The translations under genes and the position numbers were made by a program. From positions 1 to 10,646 of the forward strand of contig CAZFCK010000165.1 in NCBI GenBank assembly GCA_964517355.1: DNA of 10,646 bases, written 5' to 3'. Shown here one piece after another: positions 1-5,134 of the stretch; positions within the stretch are counted from its first letter, which is position 1, and each line of letters opens with the position of its first letter. The notes below the pieces were generated by a model. That model was given only the letters and a program-made list of their open reading frames with translations, ran no database searches and was not told the DNA's origin. The DNA comes from CAZFCK01 sp964517355 (GTDB taxonomy: Bacteria > Desulfobacterota > Desulfovibrionia > Desulfovibrionales > Desulfovibrionaceae).

Positions 1-117
1 CGGGCTTTCGCGCCCGCACGACGACCAGGGGAGGCCCCTGGACGCCGGAAAAATGGTTTTGTATATCCTTAGTTTTTTAACAAATACAGAATGTTATAGT
101 TTGTGTTGTGCTCAGAA
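1..117 (+). repeat. Left copy of a ~110-bp inverted repeat
   Basis: This stretch matches the reverse complement of 10013-10127. A first block (10-47) has 32 of 38 bases identical. A variable spacer of about 25 bases follows, then a second block (73-99) with 25 of 27 identical, 11 variable bases, and a shared CTCAGAA (111-117). Similarity also continues weakly to base 1, so the repeat may be cut by the window edge. Only this copy has a perfect small hairpin, CCAGGGG/CCCCTGG (25-31 with 35-41). I do not recognise the element. It could be a shared leader or promoter region, or the remnant of a mobile or repetitive sequence. No open frame of useful length is conserved between the copies. Confidence 0.7.
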
Positions 118-374
118 AGCCGGGTCGGCATGATAAGAGCACTATGAGACTCATCTCAAACAATGGCACTTTTTTTTCAGTATAGATCAAAAAGGTGAAT
201 GATCAAGTATTGCGGGTGGACAATGCTGCTTTTTTTCTTTTGCATAGGCTTTTGGGTGGATAATGTCGAAAAAAAAGGTAGTTTCATTTCTCCTAGTAGC
301 GTGGGCCGCCGTGTTTGAGGCCGCTTCCGGCCGCCTTGCATGGTAAGGGGAGAGGGGCGGCCGCGCGAAAGGTC
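118..374. other. Non-coding stretch upstream of metF
   Basis: No convincing gene is seen here on either strand. The open frames are short, low-complexity and without ribosome binding sites. It contains an 11-base palindrome, ATGAG-A-CTCAT (144-154). It also contains a direct repeat GGGTGGAYAATG at 214-225 and 254-265, exactly 40 bp apart, with a T-tract behind the first copy and an A-tract behind the second. A TGGCAC at 164-169 resembles a sigma54 -24 element but lacks a proper -12 GC. Confidence 0.5.
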
Positions 375-403
375 TTGACAGTGGCGGCGGTGAAATGTAG
401 AAA
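375..403 (+). promoter_or_regulatory. Predicted sigma70 promoter of metF
   Basis: A perfect -35 box TTGACA (375-380) is followed by a 17-bp spacer and the -10-like TAGAAA (398-403, four of six consensus bases). Transcription would start near 410. That leaves a leader of about 150 nt before the metF ATG and places the 420-433 palindrome immediately downstream of the start point. Confidence 0.55.
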
Positions 404-419
404 GAAAAGAATAAATCAG

Positions 420-433
420 TATATCTTGATATA
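420..433. promoter_or_regulatory. Palindromic operator candidate before metF
   Basis: TATATC-TT-GATATA is a perfect 14-bp inverted repeat about 10 bp downstream of the predicted metF transcription start, a typical repressor position. AT-rich ATAT...ATAT palindromes are common for ArsR-family repressors. The ArsR-family regulator SahR is known from Desulfovibrio to control SAM-cycle genes. That this site is a SahR operator is only an inference. Confidence 0.4.
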
Positions 434-557
434 GTGAACAAGTCGTTTGCCCAAGCTGCGGGCGCGGTCCGGGCATGGGGCAGGACGACGGCTCCGAGGT
501 GGATACCTGCTTCCGGTCTCCACAGAGAAGGGGCAAGAACGGAAAAGCGAGACCTAC

Positions 558-1436
558 ATGAAGATCATCGACCGCATGGAAATGGACAGGCAGTATCTCT
601 CGTTGGAATTTTTCCCCCCAAAAAATCCCGACGATTGGCCGGCTTTTTTGAAAATGGCCGAACGCCTCAGAATCCTGAATCCGCTTTTCGCCTCAGTGAC
701 CTACGGCGCCGGCGGGGGCACCCAGGACAGTACCCTGGAAATATCGGCGCAATTGAAAAACGATCTCGATTTTGAACCGCTGACGCATTTGACGTGCGTG
801 GGGGCTTCGAGCGAACGCATCAAGTCCTTTCTGGACGGGTTGATGCGGCGTAAGGTGCATAACGTGTTGGCCCTGCGCGGCGACCCCCCCCAAGGCATGG
901 ACGCCTTTGTTCCGGAAAATGAAGAATTCCAACATGCCTCCGACCTGGTGCATTTTATTTACCGCCATATTCCGGAGATGGGTGTGGGCGTGGCCGGATA
1001 TCCGGAAACGCATCCCGAATCCTCCAGTATCAAAGAGGATTTGGAATGGACACGTTACAAGATGGAGCAGGGGGCGGAATTTATCGTGACTCAATTGTTT
1101 TTCGATAACCGCGCGTATTTTGATTTTCGTGACCGCATGGCGGGGTTGGGCGTGCATAAACCCATTTTCCCCGGAGTGCTGCCCATCCTTTCCCTGGGGA
1201 GCATCAGGCGCATCCTTTCCTTGTGCGGCGCGAACATTCCCGGCCGTTTCTACTTGCAGCTCGAAGAGGCCAACGAGAAAGGCGGCCCCGCGGCCGTACG
1301 CAAACTGGGCATTGAGGCCGCAATCAAACAAGCGCGGGGACTGCTGCAGGGGGGCGCTCCGGGCGTACACCTCTATACGCTGAACCAGGCCGACGCCTGC
1401 CTTGAGATTGCCGACGCGCTACGCGATTTGCTGTAA
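558..1436 (+). CDS. metF: 5,10-methylenetetrahydrofolate reductase
   Basis: The 292-residue product is a complete single-domain MetF, close to the ~296 residues of the E. coli enzyme. It reduces 5,10-methylene-THF to 5-methyl-THF in the cytosol on an FAD-bearing TIM barrel, supplying the methyl group for methionine. Visible signatures are EFFPPK (17-22, with the catalytic glutamate), SVTYGAGGGT (46-55), RGDPP (107-111, with the aspartate near the flavin), AGYPE (146-150), TQLFFD (178-183) and the C-terminal HLYTLN (271-276). The frame is open further upstream through TTG and GTG codons. ATG 558 fits the family N-terminus (MKIxD followed by SLEFFPPK), although its Shine-Dalgarno sequence is weak. 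The gene stands alone between its own promoter and terminator. In Desulfovibrio-type anaerobes a MetF may also serve the methyl branch of one-carbon metabolism. Confidence 0.95.
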   Translation: MKIIDRMEMDRQYLSLEFFPPKNPDDWPAFLKMAERLRILNPLFASVTYGAGGGTQDSTLEISAQLKNDLDFEPLTHLTCVGASSERIKSFLDGLMRRKVHNVLALRGDPPQGMDAFVPENEEFQHASDLVHFIYRHIPEMGVGVAGYPETHPESSSIKEDLEWTRYKMEQGAEFIVTQLFFDNRAYFDFRDRMAGLGVHKPIFPGVLPILSLGSIRRILSLCGANIPGRFYLQLEEANEKGGPAAVRKLGIEAAIKQARGLLQGGAPGVHLYTLNQADACLEIADALRDLL

Positions 1437-1515
1437 GGACGGCCTTCACCTTGCCCTGACGTTCAACTCCCGGCGCTTTGCCCCTTTCGGCACGGCGCTG
1501 CCGTGAAAAGCCCAT

Positions 1516-1552
1516 AAGCCGGTTCCGTGACGCACGGACCCGGCTTTCTTTT
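1516..1552 (+). terminator. Rho-independent terminator of metF
   Basis: A 14-bp stem with one mismatch (1516-1529 pairing with 1533-1546), a 3-nt ACG loop and the T-rich tail TTTCTTTTT follow the metF stop by about 80 bp. Confidence 0.85.
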
Positions 1553-1865
1553 TGTGCCGTTATCCCCTTCCCGCCAGAATGAAATCCGATTGCCTGCGTT
1601 CATGGAGCTATGCCGGGCGCAGGTGTGCAAAGCGATTGGGTTTCCAGTGAATAATCAATAATCAAAGTGTATTGCCGTTACATGGCGATTCGTCGAATTC
1701 TTCGAACGCAGTGTGTTGATGTGGGTAATATTCTGCTGAAATTTATTCTTTGTTACGATTACAAAACGAAAAATGAATGATTTTTTGTCAGGGATGATCG
1801 TTTTCTTACGGTCAATAAGCTAACGCTGTATTGATAATGAATAAATGGAATGGATTGTTCACAAT

Positions 1866-1896
1866 TTGACAAGATAGAAAAATTATGTTTTATAAA
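1866..1896 (+). promoter_or_regulatory. Predicted promoter for the methyltransferase pair
   Basis: A perfect TTGACA (1866-1871) is followed by TATAAA (1891-1896), with a long 19-bp spacer. Reading the -10 as TTATAA at 1890 shortens the spacer to 18. The leader to the first ATG would be about 250 nt. In DNA this AT-rich, -10-like sequences are frequent, so the exact start point is uncertain. Confidence 0.4.
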
Positions 1897-1923
1897 TCAA
1901 ATAGCGTTGATTTTATGATATAA

Positions 1924-1946
1924 TTTTAAATTTTTCAAATTTAAAA
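1924..1946. repeat. Perfect AT-only palindrome (10-bp arms)
   Basis: TTTTAAATTT (1924-1933) and AAATTTAAAA (1937-1946) are exact inverted copies around a 3-base TTC centre. The site lies about 30 bp downstream of the predicted -10. It could be a protein-binding site. As an RNA hairpin it would be weak. Confidence 0.5.
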
Positions 1947-2002
1947 CTAAAAATAATAGAGATAAATTTTCTTTAGAGCAGATTCATATACTTTTGATTT
2001 CC

Positions 2003-2022
2003 ATAAAATTATGAAATTTTAT
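2003..2022. repeat. Perfect AT-only palindrome (8-bp arms)
   Basis: ATAAAATT (2003-2010) and AATTTTAT (2015-2022) are exact inverted copies around ATGA. It is the second such element in the AT-rich leader. Confidence 0.4.
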
Positions 2023-2118
2023 TGTTATAATTCTGCAAAATTCAATTTTTCAAAAGTAAAAAAGCATATATGCAACAGCTTTTGTAGCGCATGGATTGTT
2101 CCTGGCGGGAATGGTTTG

Positions 2119-2148
2119 TGTGTTTGCATAATAAACAAACACAAGGAG
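2119..2148 (+). promoter_or_regulatory. Hairpin adjoining the Shine-Dalgarno of the first methyltransferase
   Basis: TGTGTTTG (2119-2126) pairs perfectly with CAAACACA (2136-2143) across a 9-nt loop. The Shine-Dalgarno AGGAG (2144-2148) begins at the very next base, 5 nt before ATG 2154. The stem does not cover the ribosome site itself, so it could set mRNA stability or translation by stacking next to it. Its function is unknown. Confidence 0.4.
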
Positions 2149-2153
2149 AAACC

Positions 2154-2783
2154 ATGAATCACGATTTGGAACTATGGCACAAAACCTACGAAGCCGAGAC
2201 ACCGGATCAACTCAACCGGGCATACAGACAGTGGGCCTCGTGTTATGACCGCGATACAGTCGATGGAATGGGCTACGTCGCGCCCGTCGTTGCGGCCTCG
2301 ATGCTGGACCGGTATTTGGACTCCAAAGAAGCCGCCGTGCTGGACGCCGGATGCGGCACGGGACTCGTGGGCGCGGCCTTGCAGGAAATCGGCTACAGCA
2401 GAATAGAGGCCACGGACTATTCTCCCGACATGTTGACGCAGGCGGAACAAAAGGGCGTTTACGACAGCCTGTTTCAGGCCGATCTCAACGCGGGGCTGGA
2501 GCGCCCGGACAACAGCTACGACGCCACGATTTGCGTCGGCGCGTTCACCTATGCCCATTTGCAGCCCAGCGCCTTCGAGGAGCTGGTGCGGGTCACGCGC
2601 CCAAACGGTTATATCTGCTTCACCATTCGCGACGGCGCGTATCAGGAGTACGGCTACAGGCAGAAGATGCTTGACCTCGAAGCGCTGAACGTCTGGGAGC
2701 TGCTCTCCATGGTCGATACGGACTATCTTGTCAAAGAAAAGGTTACAGCGAAATTTTGCACGTACAAGGTGCTTGATTCATAA
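2154..2783 (+). CDS. Class I SAM-dependent methyltransferase, METTL27/WBSCR27-like (first of a tandem pair)
   Basis: The 209-residue cytosolic protein has a Rossmann-fold SAM-binding core. Motif I is VLDAGCGTGLV (62-72), the acidic residue that usually contacts the SAM ribose is D88 (ATDYS), and QAD (108-110) precedes strand 4. The N-terminal AYRQWASCYD...GYVAP region, the VGAFTYAHL segment and the TRPNGYICFTIR strand resemble the vertebrate WBSCR27/METTL27 group, whose substrate is unknown. I cannot name the substrate, and assigning a small molecule, lipid or protein would be a guess. Start ATG 2154 is chosen because AGGAG lies 5 nt upstream. The in-frame ATG at 2091 has no ribosome site. 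A 19-bp gap leads into a paralogue with the same architecture, so the two are probably one operon. Confidence 0.85.
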   Translation: MNHDLELWHKTYEAETPDQLNRAYRQWASCYDRDTVDGMGYVAPVVAASMLDRYLDSKEAAVLDAGCGTGLVGAALQEIGYSRIEATDYSPDMLTQAEQKGVYDSLFQADLNAGLERPDNSYDATICVGAFTYAHLQPSAFEELVRVTRPNGYICFTIRDGAYQEYGYRQKMLDLEALNVWELLSMVDTDYLVKEKVTAKFCTYKVLDS

Positions 2784-2802
2784 ACTGCGTACAGGAGGAA
2801 AC

Positions 2803-3435
2803 ATGATAAGCGACAAGGCGATTCTGGAGAAAGTTTATACAGCCAAAAATCACGATGAACTTATGGATGCCTACAAGGATTGGGCGCGGGGATATGAAGC
2901 CGATACGGTCGATGCCTGCGGATATGTCGCGCCGGTCGCCACGGCCAAGGCGTTGGACCGGGTGGTGAAAGACAATTCCATTCGCATTTTGGATGCAGGC
3001 TGCGGTACGGGGCTGGTTGGTAAATCCTTGAATGAAATGGGCTATGCCAATATGGATGCCTTGGATTACTCCAAGGAGATGCTCGAGCAGGCCCAGGCCA
3101 AGGGGATCTACAAGGAGCACATGCAGGTGGATTTGAGCAAGCCCCTCGATATCGGGGACAATGCGTACGACGCCGTTGTCTGTTGCGGTACCTTTACCTA
3201 CGGACATGTCGACGCCGGCGCTTTTGACGAATTGGTGCGCATCACCAGGCCCGAGGGCGTGATTGTCTTTACGATTCGCGAAGGTGCGTATGAAGATTAC
3301 GGCTACCGCAAACGTATGATCGATCTGGAACGCGCAAACGCCTGGGAATTGCTTTCCATGTACGATGAAGATTACTTTATCGGCGAAAACGTGAGCTGCA
3401 AGATGTGTACGTACAAGGTGCTGCCCGGGGCGTAA
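2803..3435 (+). CDS. Class I SAM-dependent methyltransferase, METTL27/WBSCR27-like (second of a tandem pair)
   Basis: The 210-residue protein aligns without gaps to its upstream neighbour, with 112 identical residues over 209 (about 54 %). This indicates an old tandem duplication. It keeps motif I ILDAGCGTGLV (62-72), D88 in ALDYS, QVD (108-110) and the shared C-terminal blocks TRPEGVIVFTIREGAY and WELLSM. Differences cluster in the first 20 residues, around 55-60 and around 112-118, regions that may set substrate choice. The start is ATG 2803, preceded by AGGAGG at a 4-nt spacing. Upstream in-frame codons lie inside the preceding gene. No terminator follows directly, so the message may run to the hairpin near 3821. 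Substrate unknown. The pair might act on related substrates or form a heterodimer, but nothing in the sequence decides this. Confidence 0.85.
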   Translation: MISDKAILEKVYTAKNHDELMDAYKDWARGYEADTVDACGYVAPVATAKALDRVVKDNSIRILDAGCGTGLVGKSLNEMGYANMDALDYSKEMLEQAQAKGIYKEHMQVDLSKPLDIGDNAYDAVVCCGTFTYGHVDAGAFDELVRITRPEGVIVFTIREGAYEDYGYRKRMIDLERANAWELLSMYDEDYFIGENVSCKMCTYKVLPGA

Positions 3436-3551
3436 AAGGGAGCGAAAGTCCGCAACTTTCATCCAGGACCGGTAAACGTTGCAAAAGTTGAAAGATTCTG
3501 CAAGGCGTTGCGGGCATTTCAAGCCGTAAATGATTTATTGACGGCGGCGGA

Positions 3552-3613
3552 AAATATGTATCCGCCCGCTCCTGTGGTATTCGCCGCAGGCTCCGCAAAT
3601 GGCGCGCCTCTAC
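3552..3613 (+). repeat. Hairpin repeat, copy A
   Basis: These 62 bases align without gaps to 3939-4000. The strictly shared parts are AAATATGT, GCCCGCTCC and ATTCGCCGC. The central stem is CCTGTGGT/GCCGCAGG (3570-3577 with 3582-3589) around an ATTC loop. Most differences from copy B are transitions that keep pairing, for example T-A in place of C-G and two G-T wobbles. This points to an extragenic repeat whose RNA or DNA hairpin matters. Confidence 0.7.
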
Positions 3614-3630
3614 ATGTCCTCAGCGCCCTT

Positions 3631-3726
3631 GAGGCGGCGTTTCGGCGCACGGTATGCGCATTTTGCGGCGGCCCCCGGGGGGGCGTTCACAACCCGGCAT
3701 GAGCAGAGCGCAAAACGCATCGCCTC
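3631..3726 (+). ncRNA. Candidate structured RNA segment
   Basis: GAGGCG (3631-3636) pairs with CGCCTC (3721-3726). Inside it, ATGCG-CA-TTTTGCG (3654-3667) pairs with CGCAAAACGCAT (3709-3720), and the innermost part carries GCCCCC/GGGGGC (3671-3684). Such nested pairing over 96 bases without a reading frame suggests a folded RNA, either free-standing or part of the methyltransferase 3' untranslated region. No known RNA family is recognised. Confidence 0.3.
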
Positions 3727-3735
3727 CGCTCTCAG

Positions 3736-3755
3736 GTTCCGTAACATTACGAAAC
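3736..3755. promoter_or_regulatory. 20-bp palindrome, possible operator
   Basis: GTTCCGTAA-CA-TTACGAAAC is an inverted repeat with 9-bp arms and one mismatch. It lies just upstream of the promoter candidate at 3762-3788, so a DNA-binding regulator is plausible. Confidence 0.35.
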
Positions 3756-3761
3756 AGTAAG

Positions 3762-3788
3762 TTGTGCGGGTTCAAGAACCGGTATAAC
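3762..3788 (+). promoter_or_regulatory. Promoter candidate with a palindrome in the spacer
   Basis: TTGTGC (3762-3767) and TATAAC (3783-3788) are 15 bp apart, shorter than ideal. The perfect palindrome GGTTC-AA-GAACC (3769-3780) fills the spacer. A transcript starting near 3795 would meet the terminator at 3821 almost at once, giving either a very short RNA or a regulated leader for the gene at 4095. Confidence 0.3.
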
Positions 3789-3818
3789 ATTTACATACAG
3801 AATAAGCGGTGACAGGAT

Positions 3819-3852
3819 AACACCCCGGTCAATTAAAGGACCGGGGTGTTTC
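3819..3852 (+). terminator. Strong intergenic terminator hairpin
   Basis: AACACCCCGGTC (3819-3830) pairs perfectly with GACCGGGGTGTT (3839-3850) around an 8-nt loop. Only a short T-run (TTT) follows. It probably ends transcripts coming from the methyltransferase side and insulates the gene at 4095. Confidence 0.6.
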
Positions 3853-3938
3853 CATTGACGCATTGCACATCGAAAGCCGGAGAAGGCGCTTCAGGTGCAG
3901 GTCTTGTTTCAAGGCGAGAATGCGCCAATGGGAGTGGT

Positions 3939-4000
3939 AAATATGTGACTGCCCGCTCCCGCGGCATTCGCCGCGGGCCTTGCCGATGGCGTGACCATAC
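3939..4000 (+). repeat. Hairpin repeat, copy B
   Basis: This copy holds the perfect stem CCCGCGGC-ATTC-GCCGCGGG (3957-3976). It aligns without gaps over 62 bases to copy A and, on the opposite strand, to copy C at 9466-9508. Its 3' tail (TTGCCG) doubles as the -35 box of the next promoter. Confidence 0.7.
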
Positions 4001-4007
4001 TTATAAT
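3980..4007 (+). promoter_or_regulatory. Predicted promoter of the Tim44-like gene
   Basis: TTGCCG (3980-3985) and a perfect TATAAT (4002-4007) are 16 bp apart. Transcription would begin near 4014, giving an 80-nt leader to ATG 4095. The -35 box lies in the 3' arm of hairpin repeat copy B. Confidence 0.55.
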
Positions 4008-4094
4008 TCAGCCCAGGAAATAAAAGAATTTTCTGAACTGAGTCATAAGTCTTTGTGCGACCATAAACGATATTTCGGAAAACAGGGATTTCCC

Positions 4095-5042
4095 ATGTTG
4101 AAAAAAGCGTTGTTGATGAGTTTGATCTGTAGTGTGTTGGTGGCCATGCTTGCCGCGGATATCGCTTCCGCGAAACGTTTCGGCGGGGGGCGTTCCTTTG
4201 GCGGCAAAAAATCATATTCAACACCTTATTCCAAGCCAATATCCCCTGATAAACAAGCATCAGGCACGCAACAAAAACAGGGGCAGGCCGGACAAGCCGG
4301 GAGCATGCCCCCGCGCATGGGCGGCCTTGGAGGTTTGTTCGGCGGATTGCTCATGGGCGGGCTCATAGGTTCGCTTCTTTTCGGCGGAGGGCATGGCGGC
4401 TTCGGTATTTTTGATTTGTTGCTCATCGTGGGCGGCATACTGCTCCTGAAACGGTTTTTGCAGGCGCGCAAAGCGGCCCAGGCCACGAGTGGAGCGTCCT
4501 ATGGCGCCGGGCGAGGCGCAGGCGGCGCGTCGCAGTATTATGCGGACACGCGGGGGCAAAGCCCGCCCCCGCCCCCGTCTGGAGCGTCTCCTCAAGGCGG
4601 CTGGGCCGACCTGGACTCCGAAGCCGCGCCCCCCCAGGACTTCAGGGCCGCATCGGTTTCCATGCCCGAGGGGTTTGACGAGCAGGAATTTATCGAGGGG
4701 GCCAAGGCGGTGTACAATCGCCTGCAGGATTCCTGGGATAGGCGGGATTTGGATGATATCGCCGAATTTACCACCAGCGAGGTCTTCACCGAGATTGAGA
4801 AGCAGGCTATGGAAGACCCCCAGCCAGGCAAAACCGAAGTGCTGATGCTCAACGCCCGGGTGCTTGAAGTCAAGGAGTTCGGGGGCGAGACCGTGGTGAC
4901 AGTCTATTACGACGCGCTGTTGCGGGAAGAGACGCAACAGCGGACAGCCGGACAGGTGCGCGAGGTCTGGCATTTCAGCCGGAAGACGGATGACGCCGCC
5001 GCGTCGTGGAAATTGAGCGGTATTCAGCAACTGGAAGACTGA
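4095..5042 (+). CDS. Tim44-like domain protein with N-terminal signal peptide
   Basis: The 315-residue protein starts with a Sec-type signal (positively charged MLKK, hydrophobic 5-20, likely cleavage after ASA at 26). A low-complexity RFGGGRSFGG segment follows, then a glutamine/glycine linker. Next come two hydrophobic stretches (about 76-97 glycine-rich and 103-119), a proline-rich linker (156-168) and a C-terminal domain (about 190-315) with features of the Tim44/MRPL45 fold: an alpha-helical FIEGAKAVYNRLQDSWDRRD segment, then strands ending in VREVWHFSR and WKLSGIQQLE. Many bacteria encode such proteins and their role is poorly defined. The mitochondrial relative binds the import motor and membranes. 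ATG 4095 is preferred because AGGGA lies 6 nt upstream and it gives the signal peptide. It is probably membrane-anchored with the Tim44 domain on one face. Confidence 0.85.
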   Translation: MLKKALLMSLICSVLVAMLAADIASAKRFGGGRSFGGKKSYSTPYSKPISPDKQASGTQQKQGQAGQAGSMPPRMGGLGGLFGGLLMGGLIGSLLFGGGHGGFGIFDLLLIVGGILLLKRFLQARKAAQATSGASYGAGRGAGGASQYYADTRGQSPPPPPSGASPQGGWADLDSEAAPPQDFRAASVSMPEGFDEQEFIEGAKAVYNRLQDSWDRRDLDDIAEFTTSEVFTEIEKQAMEDPQPGKTEVLMLNARVLEVKEFGGETVVTVYYDALLREETQQRTAGQVREVWHFSRKTDDAAASWKLSGIQQLED

Positions 5043-5085
5043 TCGCACGCGGGTCTGTTGTAACACATTTCCACATGTTTTTTCG

Positions 5086-5122
5086 AAGAGGGGGGAATCT
5101 CTTTAAGGGGTTTCCCCCTCTT
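5086..5122. terminator. Bidirectional terminator between convergent genes
   Basis: AAGAGGGGGGAA (5086-5097) pairs with TTTCCCCCTCTT (5111-5122) across a 13-nt loop, with one mismatch. It lies between the + strand Tim44-like gene and the - strand dehydrogenase, and a TTTTTTT run on the left (5078-5083 region) would serve the - strand message as a downstream A/T tract. A second small hairpin, CGTGAG-ACGC-CTCACG (5124-5139), overlaps the dehydrogenase stop codon. Confidence 0.7.
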
Positions 5123-5134
5123 GCGTGAGACGCC

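Larger units (their letters stand above)
1553..2153. other. AT-rich non-coding leader of the methyltransferase pair
   Basis: No gene is found in these 600 bp. From about 1650 composition changes sharply and 1860-2080 is almost entirely A and T, unlike the GC-rich genes on both sides. It holds a promoter candidate (1866-1896), two perfect AT palindromes (1924-1946 and 2003-2022), the 10-bp palindrome GCATATATGC (2064-2073), and an 11-base direct repeat ATGGATTGTTC (1850-1860 and 2091-2101). Such leaders often bind nucleoid or regulatory proteins and often accompany transferred genes. Neither can be shown here. Confidence 0.6.
3436..4094. other. Structured intergenic region with no gene
   Basis: No protein gene is supported in these 660 bp. 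An open frame continuous with the Tim44-like gene starts at 3846, but the signal peptide at 4095 marks the true start. The stretch holds two hairpin-repeat copies (3552-3613 and 3939-4000), a long-range foldback (3631-3726), two palindromes (3736-3755 and 3769-3780), two promoter candidates and a strong terminator. Part of it may be an RNA gene or the 3' untranslated region of the methyltransferase message. Confidence 0.6.

Noticed and set aside
164..180. Sigma54 promoter (TGGCAC, 5 nt, TTTCA)
   Set aside because: The -12 GC dinucleotide is missing, so it scores poorly, and a good sigma70 promoter lies nearer the gene.
447..557. Upstream TTG start for metF
   Set aside because: The added residues are unlike MetF N-termini, and ATG 558 gives the family's standard start.
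693..1370. Long open frame opposite metF
   Set aside because: It is a mirror frame of a well-supported gene, with no family resemblance or ribosome site.
2743..3522. 259-residue open frame opposite the second methyltransferase
   Set aside because: It is a shadow of a real gene. Its translation has no recognisable domain.
3846..4094. 83-residue N-terminal extension of the Tim44-like frame
   Set aside because: It would run through hairpin repeat B and the promoter and bury the obvious signal peptide. ATG 4095 has a ribosome site.
3436..4094. tRNA, 6S RNA or known riboswitch
   Set aside because: No cloverleaf, CCA end or familiar conserved core could be found by eye.
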